From NCBI RefSeq assembly GCF_900143695.1, contig NZ_FRFE01000032.1, forward strand, positions 1 through 58,892: a stretch of 58,892 bases of DNA, given 5' to 3'. This document shows positions 17,059 through 27,066 of the stretch, piece by piece; position 1 is the first letter of the stretch, and every line of letters starts with the position of its first letter. A program made the translations under genes and the position numbers. The notes under the pieces are model-generated. The model was not told the DNA's origin, made no database searches, and was given only the letters and a program-made list of their open reading frames with translations. This DNA comes from Desulfopila aestuarii DSM 18488. Its GTDB lineage: Bacteria > Desulfobacterota > Desulfobulbia > Desulfobulbales > Desulfocapsaceae.

Positions 17059-18099
17059 TCATGGGAAAAACGGTGCGCCTTCCAGGCCTGTTGCTTCCGG
17101 AAATCCGCAGACGATATTCATGTTCTGTACCGCCTGGCCGGCAGCACCCTTGACGATATTATCGATCGCCGAGGTTATGACAATTCGGCCGGTTCGACTA
17201 TCGACGGAAAAGGCTATATCACAGAAGTTCGAGCCTCGCACATATTGCGTGGCTGGCAATGAGCCAGAAGGCAGCACCCTGACGAACTGTTCGTTGTCGT
17301 AATGGCTGTGGTAGAGCGCCTGAAGAGCGGCTGCATCGAATCCGGGACGCAAGGTGGCGTAGACGGTGCTCAGGATGCCTCTGGATATTGGAAGCAGGTG
17401 CGGGGTAAAGGAAATCTGCAGCGCTTCCCCGGCAAGAACCGAGAGTTCCTGTTCGATTTCAGGAATATGGCGATGAGTTCCACCAACCTTGTAAGGTCTG
17501 AAGCCATCGGTTACCTCGCAAAAGAGGGTGCCAACGGCTGCGCCTCTGCCAGCACCGGACGTACCCGATTTGGAGTCGGCAATGATGGTGTGCACATCGA
17601 TAGCGTTGGCCTTCAAGAGTGGAGCCAGCCCGAGAATAATAGAGGTGGGATAGCAACCAGGGTTGGCCACCAGCCGCGCGCCGCCAATAGCGTCCCGATA
17701 CAATTCAGGGAGGCCATATACCGCTTCTGCCAAAAATTCGGCTGACGAATGAGCCTGGTACCAGTCTTCATAGACAGCCACATCGCGGAGACGGAAGTCA
17801 GCAGAGAGATCGATAACTTTTTTGCCGGCGCCCAGTAACTGAGGAACCAGATCCATTGCCGTTTTATGGGGTACAGCAGCGAATACGACATCGGCCCGAT
17901 CGCAGATCTCGGAGGTAGTAAGATTTTCGCAAACTAAAGAGACTTTTGATCGCAGATTAGGGAATACTTCAGCCAGGGGCATGCCGGCATATTGCCGGGA
18001 TGTGACGGCTGTCAGTTCAATGTTTGGATGATTACAGAGAATCCGAGCGAGTTCGACGCCCGTGTAGCCCGAGGCTCCGACAATAGCAACTCTGGTCAT
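17059..18099 (-). CDS. argC: N-acetyl-gamma-glutamyl-phosphate reductase
   Basis: A 346-residue enzyme for the NADPH-dependent third step of arginine biosynthesis. The Rossmann motif [14 protein letters not shown] is at residues 8-21, and the active-site cysteine is Cys149 in NPGCYPTS. The start at 18099 is chosen because AGGAGA precedes it and the nucleotide-binding fold begins at residue 3; the longer frame to 18153 lacks these features. The gene lies downstream of the rpsI terminator, apart from other arg genes. Confidence 0.96.
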   Translation of the reverse strand: MTRVAIVGASGYTGVELARILCNHPNIELTAVTSRQYAGMPLAEVFPNLRSKVSLVCENLTTSEICDRADVVFAAVPHKTAMDLVPQLLGAGKKVIDLSADFRLRDVAVYEDWYQAHSSAEFLAEAVYGLPELYRDAIGGARLVANPGCYPTSIILGLAPLLKANAIDVHTIIADSKSGTSGAGRGAAVGTLFCEVTDGFRPYKVGGTHRHIPEIEQELSVLAGEALQISFTPHLLPISRGILSTVYATLRPGFDAAALQALYHSHYDNEQFVRVLPSGSLPATQYVRGSNFCDIAFSVDSRTGRIVITSAIDNIVKGAAGQAVQNMNIVCGFPEATGLEGAPFFP

Positions 18100-18164
18100 G
18101 GCAATGTCTCCTGTAAAAGGTGCCGTTGGTAGTGTGGGTGTGTGTCCAACCATGGGAACTGCAG

Positions 18165-18205
18165 AAACGAAAAAAAGGCAATGACAGCGGACCTGTCATT
18201 GCCTT
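18165..18205 (-). terminator. Terminator of the rplM-rpsI operon
   Basis: A perfect 13-bp stem (18175-18187 with 18193-18205, 5-nt loop) followed on the minus strand by eight T. It closes the ribosomal protein operon upstream of argC. Confidence 0.92.
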
Positions 18206-18278
18206 CTCGATCAGTTTACCAGAACCAGCAACAGTTCCCCTCGAAAGGCGAAATAACTGAAGCTGTCGGAAAAAAAGA

Positions 18279-18671
18279 TTAACGTTTGGAGAACTGGAAC
18301 TTGGCGCGGGCTGCCTTCTGGCCGTATTTCTTACGTTCCTTGACGCGCGGGTCGCGGGTCAGGAGGCCGGATCTTTTCAGCGGCAGACGATTCTCGGGGC
18401 TGACCTCGAGGAGAGCACGAGAAATACCATGGGACAAGGCATCAACCTGCGCAGATTTACCGCCGCCTTTGAGGGTGGCCATAACATCGTACTGCTCAGC
18501 GGTTTCCGTAATTTTAAACGGCTTCTCGATTTTCTGGGTCTTGAAGGTGCCGCCAAAATAGGCATCGGCTTCCATCTCGTTAACGATGACCTTACCGGTA
18601 CCCGGGGTAAGCCATACGCGAGCAATAGCATTTTTTCTTTTGCCGGTGGCGTAAAAACGATCTTGAACCAT
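18279..18671 (-). CDS. rpsI: 30S ribosomal protein S9
   Basis: A 130-residue protein. The N-terminal FYATGKRKNAIARVWL and the C-terminal KKYGQKAARAKFQFSKR are S9 signatures; the basic tail contacts P-site tRNA. It follows rplM by 18 nt, the usual L13-S9 gene pair. Confidence 0.98.
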   Translation of the reverse strand: MVQDRFYATGKRKNAIARVWLTPGTGKVIVNEMEADAYFGGTFKTQKIEKPFKITETAEQYDVMATLKGGGKSAQVDALSHGISRALLEVSPENRLPLKRSGLLTRDPRVKERKKYGQKAARAKFQFSKR

Positions 18672-18689
18672 GGTGTATTTTCTCCAGGA

Positions 18690-19118
18690 TTAAATATCTA
18701 AAACTTCAGGCTGCTGTGCAGAGTGCGGGTGATTGGCGCCGGCATATACTTTCAGTTTCTTCAGCTGAGCGCGACCCAGTTTATTTTTCGGCAGCATACC
18801 TTTTACCGCTATGGCGATCAGATCAGTCGGGTGCTTGACCAGAAGCTCCTTGGCACTTGCTTCCTTGATGCCGCCCATATAGCCGGTGTGACGATAGTAT
18901 TTCTTGTCATCCAATTTGTTGCCGGTCAACTGTACCTTCTCGGCATTGGTTACAATGATGAAATCACCATTGTCCATGAACGGGGAGAAAGTAGGTTTGT
19001 GTTTGCCGCGCAGGCGTGAGGCAATCTCGGATGCCAGGCGCCCAAGTACCTTATTCTCTGCATCGACAACGTACCACTTCTTTTCGATCTCGTTGACTGG
19101 AGCAAGATAAGTTTTCAT
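18690..19118 (-). CDS. rplM: 50S ribosomal protein L13
   Basis: A 142-residue protein. [14 protein letters not shown], the [10 protein letters not shown] motif and [12 protein letters not shown] are typical of L13. GAGG lies before the ATG. A TTGACA at 19138-19143 precedes the gene, but its -10 would fall on the start codon, so the true promoter is uncertain. Confidence 0.98.
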   Translation of the reverse strand: MKTYLAPVNEIEKKWYVVDAENKVLGRLASEIASRLRGKHKPTFSPFMDNGDFIIVTNAEKVQLTGNKLDDKKYYRHTGYMGGIKEASAKELLVKHPTDLIAIAVKGMLPKNKLGRAQLKKLKVYAGANHPHSAQQPEVLDI

Positions 19119-19150
19119 TAAAGTCCCTCAAAATGGCTGTCAATTTAATA

Positions 19151-19179
19151 AAAAAAGGTTCAGCAGCGCCGAACCTTTT
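19151..19179 (-). terminator. Terminator between the tRNA-Gly and rplM genes
   Basis: A 9-bp stem (19153-19161 with 19171-19179) with a T-rich stretch on the minus strand. It ends the tRNA transcript just before rplM. Confidence 0.75.
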
Positions 19180-19190
19180 ATATTCGCTTC

Positions 19191-19265
<75 letters not shown>

Positions 19266-19297
19266 TCGTGCTGTTGAGTAGTGTCAAAACAGCGGCA

Positions 19298-19326
19298 TAT
19301 ATACAAGCTCGGGGTGCAGGTGTCAA
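19298..19326 (-). promoter_or_regulatory. Promoter of the tRNA-Gly gene
   Basis: On the minus strand TTGACA (19321-19326), a 17-bp spacer and TATATA (19298-19303), about 33 bp before the mature tRNA 5' end. Confidence 0.85.
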
Positions 19327-19515
19327 TAAAAAATTCGGCTGCATTAGAGATTCGATTATATTTTTTTTCCACTCTTCTGTCACGAAAAATAGAGATGGTT
19401 TTGGTTGATTAAGGTAAGATATTTGGCCGGTCAGACGATTAGAGCATACATTTCTTGCCTTTAACACGGTTTCAGGCACGTATTATACGTGAAATTAATT
19501 ATGGAGTGATATCAA

Positions 19516-20121
19516 ATGGCTGATGACATAGGTGTTTCCGCCAGGCAGGCAACTATTACCAGGAAGACGGGCGAAACAGATATTCATCTCGATCTGGTCC
19601 TTGATGGCAGTGGGGAATACACCATTGACTCCGGTGTTCCCTTTTTGGATCACATGCTGACCCTCTTTGCCGTGCACGGGTTTTTCAACCTGCGATTGGA
19701 TGCTGACGGAGATACCGAGGTTGATGATCACCATACCGTCGAGGATATCGGGATTTGTCTCGGTCAGGCCTTTGCCGGGGCCCTGGGCAACAAAAGTGGG
19801 ATTCGTCGATACGGCAGTTGTTATATGCCGATGGATGAAACACTGGTTCGGGTGGTCGTTGATCTTTCCAATCGACCCTATCTACATTATGATGCACCGG
19901 TCGCCGATCAGAAACTGGGAACATTTGACACGTGCCTGGCAAAGGAATTCGCTCGGGCTTTCAGTCAACATGCCGGTGTGACTTTGCATGTGGACCTGTT
20001 GCACGGAGAGAATTCCCACCATATAATAGAGGCAGTATTTAAGGGTCTGGGGCGAGCAATGAACGAGGCTACGACCCCCCTTGGCACCGGTAGTATTATG
20101 TCAAGTAAGGGGTGTTTGTAA
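19516..20121 (+). CDS. hisB: Imidazoleglycerol-phosphate dehydratase
   Basis: A 201-residue, monofunctional HisB that catalyses the sixth step of histidine biosynthesis. The metal-binding DHHTVED (about residues 71-77) and GENSHHIIEAVFK motifs are both intact. GGAG lies nine bases before the ATG. It stands apart from other his genes, divergent from the tRNA-Gly gene. Confidence 0.97.
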   Translation: MADDIGVSARQATITRKTGETDIHLDLVLDGSGEYTIDSGVPFLDHMLTLFAVHGFFNLRLDADGDTEVDDHHTVEDIGICLGQAFAGALGNKSGIRRYGSCYMPMDETLVRVVVDLSNRPYLHYDAPVADQKLGTFDTCLAKEFARAFSQHAGVTLHVDLLHGENSHHIIEAVFKGLGRAMNEATTPLGTGSIMSSKGCL

Positions 20122-20357
20122 AATAATACAGCTGGTTAAGCTCCTTTCTCTGTGATTGTCTTCACTGCTTAACCTGCCTCAAATTTAAGGAATCTTGCAG
20201 CATAACATTGGTTAATGCTGAGTAGTTTGTTTTCTTAGATATTTTATCTGATTGGTATTAGTCCAGAAATATCCGGAAATGTGAGTGCCTGGAGGGAGGT
20301 TTATCTCTGCAGGCGCATAAATGCTTGAAGGGCAATCTAACGTAAAAGAGGAATGCT

Positions 20358-20972
20358 GTGAAAAAATATTTTTCCGCCATTGTGTGCGGCTGTTTGGTTT
20401 CGATCCTCGCATCGTGTTCGTCGCAACAGGGCACCACTGATAGTCCCCGGCAGCTGGTTGTCAAACCGGTAAACTGTATCGCTGTTCTACCATCCCGAAT
20501 GGGTGAGGATGAGGATATCTCCCGGGTGGGAGGAAGAACCGACAACGTTCGACGTGGTGCCGAATATGCGGACACTGTAATCCGACAGGAACTCGCGGGG
20601 CAGCCTAAGATCCAGATGGTGTCGGGAGAGGGTATGGAGAGTCTTGGTGGCATCATTGTCGAGGCTGCAGCGAATACAGGATGCGAAGGAGTCATGGTAG
20701 CTACTGTTTACAAGTTCCGGCAGCGGGCTGGCTCGACAATGGCGGCAGACGAACCGGCCTCGACCTCGTTTGATATTCGCATCTATGATGCGGTAACCAA
20801 GAATGTTCTCTGGGCAGCTGATTTCAGTGAAACCCAGGAGTCGCTGTTCAGTAATATATTTTCTTTTGGTAAGGCGCAGAGCCGCGGTTTTCAATGGATA
20901 ACTGTCGAAGAGCTTATGGCTCAAGGGCTCAAAGAGCGGCTGAGTCAATGTCCATATCTGAAAACTGAGTGA
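20358..20972 (+). CDS. Putative lipoprotein of unknown function
   Basis: A 204-residue protein. The signal peptide has a lipobox LASC, with Cys20 as the probable lipidated residue followed by Ser-Ser. The mature part (from about residue 36) alternates beta and alpha segments and reads like the TolB-N/CsgG-type fold seen in small outer-membrane-associated lipoproteins, but I cannot assign a family with certainty. The start is a GTG with GAGG upstream. The gene is probably monocistronic, since a terminator lies at 21110. Confidence 0.75.
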   Translation: MKKYFSAIVCGCLVSILASCSSQQGTTDSPRQLVVKPVNCIAVLPSRMGEDEDISRVGGRTDNVRRGAEYADTVIRQELAGQPKIQMVSGEGMESLGGIIVEAAANTGCEGVMVATVYKFRQRAGSTMAADEPASTSFDIRIYDAVTKNVLWAADFSETQESLFSNIFSFGKAQSRGFQWITVEELMAQGLKERLSQCPYLKTE

Positions 20973-21109
20973 AAATACATGACGAATGGCGCTGAAGTTG
21001 GTAAAGCTGCTTCGGCAGTATGGCTTTTGGTATGAGTTAAGCAAGACGGCTTTATCTGTATCAGGTTTTCTGTCTTGCAGCATCGGATAGCCCAGGGGAA
21101 CAAACTCGA

Positions 21110-21156
21110 CGCCCGCGGTACTGCCAATAAGGCAGGCTGCGGGCGTTTTTATTTTT
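21110..21156 (+). terminator. Rho-independent terminator
   Basis: Stem arms CGCCCGC (21110-21116) and GCGGGCG (21139-21145), with inner CTGCC/GGCAG pairs, are followed by a T-rich tract. It lies 137 nt past the lipoprotein stop codon and just before the TtcA-like gene. Confidence 0.88.
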
Positions 21157-21169
21157 AGAGAGATAGAAG

Positions 21170-21907
21170 GTGGTTAAGAACAAACAGTATCCGTCATTGC
21201 CTGGTACGGTGAATAAGCGCATCGGGCAGGCCATGCACGATTATGCTATGCTGGCGGAAGGCGATCGGGTGTTGCTGGCAATTTCCGGCGGAGTCGACAG
21301 CCTGGTGCTCGCCTGGATTCTGAAAAGCTGGCAGCGGAAGGCTCCGATACGGTACACACTTTCGGCGATAACTGTGGATCATGAGTTCTGGAGGGCGCAT
21401 GATGGCGCAGTTAGCCCTTCTGTTTCCATCGGCAGTCAGCTTGATAAGATGGGTATTGAGCACACCGTCGAACGGGCCTGGGACCTGAGCGAAGAAGATC
21501 GTACATGCTACCAGTGCGCGCGCAACCGGCGCAGTCAGTTATTTGACCTGGCCCGCCAGCGCGGCTATAACAAAGTTGCACTCGGTCATCACAAGGATGA
21601 TCTGGTGGAGACCTTTTTTCTCAATATCCTCTATAGTGGCAATATCTCTACCATGATACCACGGCAGGATCTGTTTGAAGGAAGGCTGGCCTTGATTCGC
21701 CCAATGGCGTATCTGGAGAAAAGCGAGGTCGTAGCCATCGCCGAAATGCTGGGTCTCGCACCTGTTGTCAATCTCTGTCCGTTAGCCAACGATACCAGGC
21801 GCGAACGGGTACGAGAGATTCTTGCCGGGATATACGAGCGTGAGCCGGGGGCAAAACAGTCCATGTTTGCTGCGCTTGCCAATGTTCGTAAAGGATATAT
21901 GCTATGA
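21170..21907 (+). CDS. TtcA-like PP-loop ATPase (tRNA 2-thiolation type)
   Basis: A 245-residue PP-loop ATPase. SGGVDS (39-44) is the adenylating loop. Cys113 and Cys116 (CYQC) and Cys203 (NLCPLAND) match the three cysteines that hold the [4Fe-4S] cluster in TtcA, which makes 2-thiocytidine at tRNA position 32. The protein is somewhat shorter than E. coli TtcA, so it may be a paralogue with another tRNA target. The start is a GTG with a weak binding site. Its end overlaps the next gene by 4 nt (ATGA). Confidence 0.85.
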   Translation: MVKNKQYPSLPGTVNKRIGQAMHDYAMLAEGDRVLLAISGGVDSLVLAWILKSWQRKAPIRYTLSAITVDHEFWRAHDGAVSPSVSIGSQLDKMGIEHTVERAWDLSEEDRTCYQCARNRRSQLFDLARQRGYNKVALGHHKDDLVETFFLNILYSGNISTMIPRQDLFEGRLALIRPMAYLEKSEVVAIAEMLGLAPVVNLCPLANDTRRERVREILAGIYEREPGAKQSMFAALANVRKGYML

Positions 21908-22818
21908 GAACTGCGCCTGATTGTCTTCCCTGTTTTTTGCAGCAGGCTTTACGCGTGGCTCGCCTTAATGGTTGCGGTCAGAAACAGGAAATAGAGGTGA
22001 TGCGTGCTGTCGCTGCACTGTTGCCTGAATGTGATTTTTTAGAAAGTCCACCAGTTAATGCCATCCAGGTTTATGGCACCATCGCAGAAATCACGGGCTG
22101 CCGTGATCCGTATTTGAACGTCAAGCAGATCGAGAACGATAGAGCGCTTCAGGCCCTGCCTGTGCTGAAGGAAGAAATAGTTGCGGCCCCTCAGCCGCTG
22201 ATGGCAGCTATCGGTTTTGCTATTGCCGCTAATATAATAGATTATGGCGCTGCTTCCCGGTTTGATGTTGCCGGTACATTTGCGAAATGTCGTGAAATGC
22301 AGTTTGCCATCGACCACCGCCAACGGTTGTTGGCCGCTGTTGAAGGGCTTAGGCCAGGTGCATCCGTGCTCTATCTGGCCGACAACTGCGGCGAAATCAT
22401 ATATGATTCGTTAGTGGTCGAATTACTGAATCGCGCCGGTCTTGATGTGACCGTAGTGGTACGGGGGGCTCCGATCATTAACGATGCTTTGTTGGCCGAT
22501 GCGGAACAGGCGGGAATTGGTACGTATGCCCGGATCATTACAAACGGCACGGCCTGCCCAGGGACACCTCTTATGCTCTGCTCCGGAGACTTTCGTCGCA
22601 GGTTTCGTGAGGCTGATCTGGTCATCTCCAAAGGACAGGGAAATTTTGAGACACTTTCAGAAGCTGAGCGGGAAATATTTTTTCTGCTGACAGTTAAGTG
22701 TAAGGTGGTGGCAGCACATGTAAGCGAACTGGTGGGGGGGGCAGAGAAACTTGCCGGTAATGGCGAACTGGTTGTCTATCATCAACCGGGTGGTAGTGGA
22801 GAGAAGCGTTACTCTTGA
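21904..22818 (+). CDS. DUF89-family (ARMT1-like) metal-dependent phosphatase
   Basis: A 304-residue protein of the DUF89 family. A CxxC pair (Cys9, Cys12) at the N-terminus is typical of its prokaryotic branch. The core contains LADNCGEIIYDS, VRGAPIINDALL and ISKGQGNFETL, which hold the metal-binding Asp/Asn residues. Family members studied elsewhere are metal-dependent damage-control phosphatases acting on sugar phosphates or phosphopantetheine; the substrate here is unknown. It overlaps the TtcA-like gene by 4 nt. Confidence 0.9.
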   Translation: MRTAPDCLPCFLQQALRVARLNGCGQKQEIEVMRAVAALLPECDFLESPPVNAIQVYGTIAEITGCRDPYLNVKQIENDRALQALPVLKEEIVAAPQPLMAAIGFAIAANIIDYGAASRFDVAGTFAKCREMQFAIDHRQRLLAAVEGLRPGASVLYLADNCGEIIYDSLVVELLNRAGLDVTVVVRGAPIINDALLADAEQAGIGTYARIITNGTACPGTPLMLCSGDFRRRFREADLVISKGQGNFETLSEAEREIFFLLTVKCKVVAAHVSELVGGAEKLAGNGELVVYHQPGGSGEKRYS

Positions 22819-22911
22819 TCTCTATATATTTAAAAAAAATCACGAAGGTGAATCGTCGGATTCAGTGTTCGTGCAAACAACCGACAAAAACATATTTTAT
22901 TGGGGAATGAA

Positions 22912-24282
22912 ATGAAACAGCGGATCAATGTCGTATTACGTGAGGAACCTCAGGAGCAACGTGTCATCGTGGCAGGCTGGGTGCGGACCCGAAGGGATAC
23001 AGGCACATTTTCGTTTCTCGAGGTGAATGACGGTTCCTGCCTCGCAAATCTTCAGGTCATTGCCGACAGTTCGCTTGCCAATTACGAAGAGGAGATCAAG
23101 CGTCTTAATACCGGCTGCAGCGTTATTGTCACCGGCGTGGCGAAAAAGTCGCCGGCCAAGGGACAGAATGTCGAGGTTCATGCCGACACTATTGAAGTTG
23201 TCGGCTGGGCAGATCCGGAAAATTATCCGCTGCAGAAAAAACGCCATTCCTTTGAATTTCTAAGAGAAATAAGTCATCTTCGACCGCGTACCAATGCCCT
23301 CGGAGCTGTGGCGCGAGTCCGCTCGCGACTGGCTTGGGCCATCAACAGCTTTTTCCAGGAGCGCGGATTCTTCCAGGTACATACTCCAATTATTACGACC
23401 AGCGACTGTGAGGGCGCCGGGGAGATGTTTCAGGTGACAACGGCCAGAGAGGCGGGCGCTGCCAAAGGCACGCATGAGGAATTCTTCGGTCGCAAAGCCG
23501 GTTTGACGGTAAGCGGTCAGCTGCAGGCGGAGGTCTACGCCCTCGCTCTAGGCAATGTCTATACTTTCGGGCCGACCTTCAGGGCAGAAAATTCGAATAC
23601 CAGCAGGCATCTGGCCGAGTTTTGGATGATCGAGCCTGAGATGGCTTTCTGCGATCTTGCCTGTAACATGGAACTTGCAACGGATATGCTGAAATATGTT
23701 TTGAGCGATGTGGTAGAAAACTGCAGTGAGGATATGGCACTCTTTGATTCTTTTATCGAAAAAGGACTACTGGCCAAACTGCGTTCAGTCATCGAGAAAG
23801 ATTTTGCTCATCTCACCTACACTGAAGCGGTGGATAAACTGATCGCTTCGAAAAAGAAATTCGAATTCCCTGTGAAATGGGGGATTGATCTCCAGTCAGA
23901 ACACGAGCGCTACCTTTGCGAGGAGTTGTTTGGCTGTCCGCTGATCGTGACCGATTATCCGGCGACCATAAAACCCTTTTATATGCGCGTCAATGACGAC
24001 GGCAAGACCGTGGCCGCCATGGACATTCTGGTGCCGGGTATTGGGGAAATCGTTGGCGGCAGCCAGCGTGAGGAGCGTTATGAGGTGCTGGAGCGGAGGA
24101 TGCTGGAGGCGGGTATTGAGCTTGAGGAGTACCGATGGTATCTCGATCTGCGCAAATACGGTTCAGTTCCTCATGCCGGGTATGGTCTCGGTTTTGAGCG
24201 ATTGGTCCAGTTTGTGACCGGCATGGCTAATATCCGTGAGGTTATCCCGTTCCCGAGAACCCCGGGGTTTGCTCCCTGTTGA
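22912..24282 (+). CDS. asnS: Asparagine-tRNA ligase
   Basis: A 456-residue class II aminoacyl-tRNA synthetase. The N-terminal OB-fold (residues about 15-110) is followed by the catalytic core with FGPTFRAENSNTSRHLAEF (motif 2) and GYGLGFERLV (motif 3). The ATG at 22912 is preferred over an in-frame TTG at 22900; GGGGAA lies upstream. The tail GVANIREVIPFPR-type ending is intact. Confidence 0.96.
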   Translation: MKQRINVVLREEPQEQRVIVAGWVRTRRDTGTFSFLEVNDGSCLANLQVIADSSLANYEEEIKRLNTGCSVIVTGVAKKSPAKGQNVEVHADTIEVVGWADPENYPLQKKRHSFEFLREISHLRPRTNALGAVARVRSRLAWAINSFFQERGFFQVHTPIITTSDCEGAGEMFQVTTAREAGAAKGTHEEFFGRKAGLTVSGQLQAEVYALALGNVYTFGPTFRAENSNTSRHLAEFWMIEPEMAFCDLACNMELATDMLKYVLSDVVENCSEDMALFDSFIEKGLLAKLRSVIEKDFAHLTYTEAVDKLIASKKKFEFPVKWGIDLQSEHERYLCEELFGCPLIVTDYPATIKPFYMRVNDDGKTVAAMDILVPGIGEIVGGSQREERYEVLERRMLEAGIELEEYRWYLDLRKYGSVPHAGYGLGFERLVQFVTGMANIREVIPFPRTPGFAPC

Positions 24283-24417
24283 TGTGAATAAAAGCTATAA
24301 GGCTGGTGCATTTACCGTTGGTGACAGGCACCATGACGTTGTGGTAATGATGGTGTGGCGGGGGGAAGATCCAGCAGTGGATGATCAGGGTAAGGTGTTG
24401 GCAATGGAGGCGGTAGG

Positions 24418-25101
24418 TTGAGTAAGGGACCGGGTGTACAAAAGATGTTCGATGCCATTGCTGGCCGGTATGACCTGATGAATCGGGTGATGACCATGGG
24501 GCAGGACCAGAAATGGCGCAGGTTTGTAGTGGAAAAAGCCGGTAATCCTGCCGGTGGCTGGATGCTTGATCTGGCCACCGGGACGGGAGATATCGCTGCT
24601 CTCAGTTGCGCTTCTTATCATGAAGCCCGGGTGATTGGTGCAGATTTTTCCCAGAATATGTTGCGCGAGGCGCAAAAGCGCTTTGCCGACCAACCGATCC
24701 ACTGGCAAGCCTGCGATGCCAACAGGCTTCCCTATGACGATAATGTGTTTGAGTCTGTAACTTTTGGGTATCTGCTCAGAAATGTTGACGATGCGGTGAG
24801 AGTGCTGAGGGAAGTGCATAGAGTGCTGAAGCCCGGTGGGCGTGTAGTCTGTCTAGACACCACACCGCCGGCCAAAAACCTGCTTTATCCCTTTATTCGG
24901 CTCTACTTCGCTTATGGGATTCCGCTCATGGGGCGGATGATCGCTGACGATGAGGCGGCATATGCCTACCTCACCGGTTCCACTATGGATTTTCATTCGG
25001 CAGAAGCTTTGGCCGATGCCTTTCGCGAAGCTGGTTTGATTGATGTAGGCTACCGAAAGTTCATGCTTGGCACAATTGGTATTCATTGGGGGAGAAAATG
25101 A
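24418..25101 (+). CDS. ubiE: Demethylmenaquinone/ubiquinone methyltransferase
   Basis: A 227-residue SAM-dependent C-methyltransferase of the UbiE/MenG/COQ5 family. The signatures FDAIAGRYDLMNRVMTMG and LDLATGTGDIA are clear. In an anaerobe using menaquinone it would methylate demethylmenaquinone. The start appears to be TTG at 24418, with GGAGG seven bases upstream. It overlaps the acyl-CoA synthetase gene by 4 nt. The 135 nt between asnS and this gene show no clear feature. Confidence 0.92.
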   Translation: MSKGPGVQKMFDAIAGRYDLMNRVMTMGQDQKWRRFVVEKAGNPAGGWMLDLATGTGDIAALSCASYHEARVIGADFSQNMLREAQKRFADQPIHWQACDANRLPYDDNVFESVTFGYLLRNVDDAVRVLREVHRVLKPGGRVVCLDTTPPAKNLLYPFIRLYFAYGIPLMGRMIADDEAAYAYLTGSTMDFHSAEALADAFREAGLIDVGYRKFMLGTIGIHWGRK

Positions 25102-27041
25102 GTGAAGTGTGCACTGACCTGATTTCCGTTCCTGAACATTGGGACAAAGCTCCTACCCTCAGCACAATTTTCCAGATGCTGCTCTCTTCCTGTTCCCGCT
25201 ATAAGGAGAATATTGCCTATATTTATCGCTCCGGTGAGGAGGAGCATCAGGTCAGCTATGCGAAGCTGTTTGAAGATGTACTGCTGCTGTCGAGGGCCTT
25301 CAGGCGTCGTGGGGTGACGAAGGGCGACAAGGTAATGGTGCTTTCCGACAACAGGTATGCCTGGATTGTAACCGATCTGGCCATCATGAGCCTGGGCGCC
25401 ATTAATGTGCCACGTGGTGCAGATACTCCATCGCTGGAACTGGAATTTATCATCACCCATTCCGATGCCCTCTATCTGGTGGTTGAGAACGCCGAGCTGC
25501 TTGAGTATCACAATGAGTGCTTAAAAGGACTCAAGCAGCTTAAATCAATCTTCGTGATGAGTGGTCCGTCGCTGCACACCCTGTTCAGCAGTACATATTC
25601 CTATCTCGATTTGCTCGATGATCGGAGATATACCCAGAAAGATATCGAGAAGTTCATCCAGCAGGGTGAGTCGATCAGTGAGCAAGATCTTTTAACCCTT
25701 ATTTACACTTCGGGAACCACGGGCATGCCGAAAGGCGTCCAGCTGACGCATGCCAATGTCATGCACAATGTGCGGGTTATTCCTGATATTATCGGCCTCA
25801 CTTCAAACGACAGCTGGCTTTCCATCCTGCCCTCCTGGCACATCTTCGAACGCACCGCCGAATATGTGGCTCTGGCTGCCGGCACAACGCTGGTCTATTC
25901 GTCGGTAAAGACGTTCGCCGCTGATCTGGAGCGATACCGGCCGACGCTGGTGGCCACTGTGCCGAGGGTGTGGGAATCGCTCTATTCAAGGGTCCAGGGA
26001 ACAATTCGCAAAAAAGGTGCGATGGCAATGCGTCTTTTTCGGACCATGATCTGGGCATCGTCAGTCTATCGTTACAACAGGCGGAAAGTGATGAACCGGC
26101 TGCCTTGCTATAGCGAAGGGTGGATTGGTCAGAGGGTTTTCGAGAAAGGATTTGCCGGCTTGAAAATGATGTTGCTGGCGCCTCTCTATCTTCTTGCCAG
26201 GAGCAAGCTCTCTGTTGTGCAAAAGCGTTTTGGCGGACGATTACGGCTCGCTATCAGTGGCGGCGGCACGCTGGCCACCCATCTCGAGGAGTGGATTGAC
26301 GCGGTAGGAATTCGCATCGTCAATGCCTACGGAATGACCGAGTGCTCACCCGCGATCGCCGGTCGCGGCGTGAATTGCCGGGTATATGGCACTCTTGGCC
26401 CGCCAGTGCCCCATACCCAACTGCGGATTGTTTCGGAAAACGGTGCGGTGCTTCCTCCCGGTGAGGAGGGGCTGATTGAGGTCAAGGGACCACAAGTGAC
26501 CCAAGGCTATTATAAGAATGAGGAAGAGAACCAGAAATCCTTTTCTGAGGATGGTTTTTTCAAGACGGGCGATCTCGGTAAGTTGACTATAGGCGGCGAG
26601 TTGGTCATTACCGGCAGGGCCAAGGAAATCATCGTATTGGCAAGTGGTGAAAATATTGATCCAACCCGGATCGAAAATACCATCTCCATGTTCCCCTTTG
26701 TCCAGGATGCCATCCTGGTAGGGCAGGACAAGAAAGGTCTTGGTGCTCTTGTGGTACCGAATATGGAAGAGTTGCTCGAATATGTTGGCCAGAAATTCAG
26801 CGACCTGAAAAAAGAAAAGGCTGAACTCCTCGAAGACCGTAATGTGATTGATCACATCAAAAAAGAAATGAACCGGTTGCTGATGCCGAAGCAGGGATTC
26901 AAGCCTTACGAAAAACTCCAGAATATCGCCTTTCTTGAAAAAGAGTTTAAGCTCGGCGAAGAGTTGACCAACACCTTAAAAAAGAAGCGGCACGTTATCG
27001 AAAAGAAATATCGTGAACTGATCAACGAGTTGCTCCACTGA
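25098..27041 (+). CDS. AMP-dependent long-chain acyl-CoA synthetase
   Basis: A 647-residue adenylate-forming enzyme. The AMP-binding P-loop TLIYTSGTTGMPKGVQLTH is near residue 210, the YGMTECSP motif lies in the middle, and FFKTGDLGKL and the GRAKEIIVLASGENI hinge come towards the C-terminus. The length and architecture fit the FadD15/FAA1-like long-chain acyl-CoA synthetases. GGGAG lies before the ATG, which overlaps the ubiE stop. It is followed after 25 nt by the KaiC-like/XRE/cupin gene, suggesting that the three are one operon. Confidence 0.93.
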   Translation: MSEVCTDLISVPEHWDKAPTLSTIFQMLLSSCSRYKENIAYIYRSGEEEHQVSYAKLFEDVLLLSRAFRRRGVTKGDKVMVLSDNRYAWIVTDLAIMSLGAINVPRGADTPSLELEFIITHSDALYLVVENAELLEYHNECLKGLKQLKSIFVMSGPSLHTLFSSTYSYLDLLDDRRYTQKDIEKFIQQGESISEQDLLTLIYTSGTTGMPKGVQLTHANVMHNVRVIPDIIGLTSNDSWLSILPSWHIFERTAEYVALAAGTTLVYSSVKTFAADLERYRPTLVATVPRVWESLYSRVQGTIRKKGAMAMRLFRTMIWASSVYRYNRRKVMNRLPCYSEGWIGQRVFEKGFAGLKMMLLAPLYLLARSKLSVVQKRFGGRLRLAISGGGTLATHLEEWIDAVGIRIVNAYGMTECSPAIAGRGVNCRVYGTLGPPVPHTQLRIVSENGAVLPPGEEGLIEVKGPQVTQGYYKNEEENQKSFSEDGFFKTGDLGKLTIGGELVITGRAKEIIVLASGENIDPTRIENTISMFPFVQDAILVGQDKKGLGALVVPNMEELLEYVGQKFSDLKKEKAELLEDRNVIDHIKKEMNRLLMPKQGFKPYEKLQNIAFLEKEFKLGEELTNTLKKKRHVIEKKYRELINELLH

Positions 27042-27066
27042 GTTTGAAGCGGCAATCATCACACCC

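Noticed and set aside
20973-21109. Possible small RNA upstream of the 21110 terminator
   Set aside because: A hairpin-rich 3' region is present but no promoter is seen and the fold does not match a known RNA that I can recognise.
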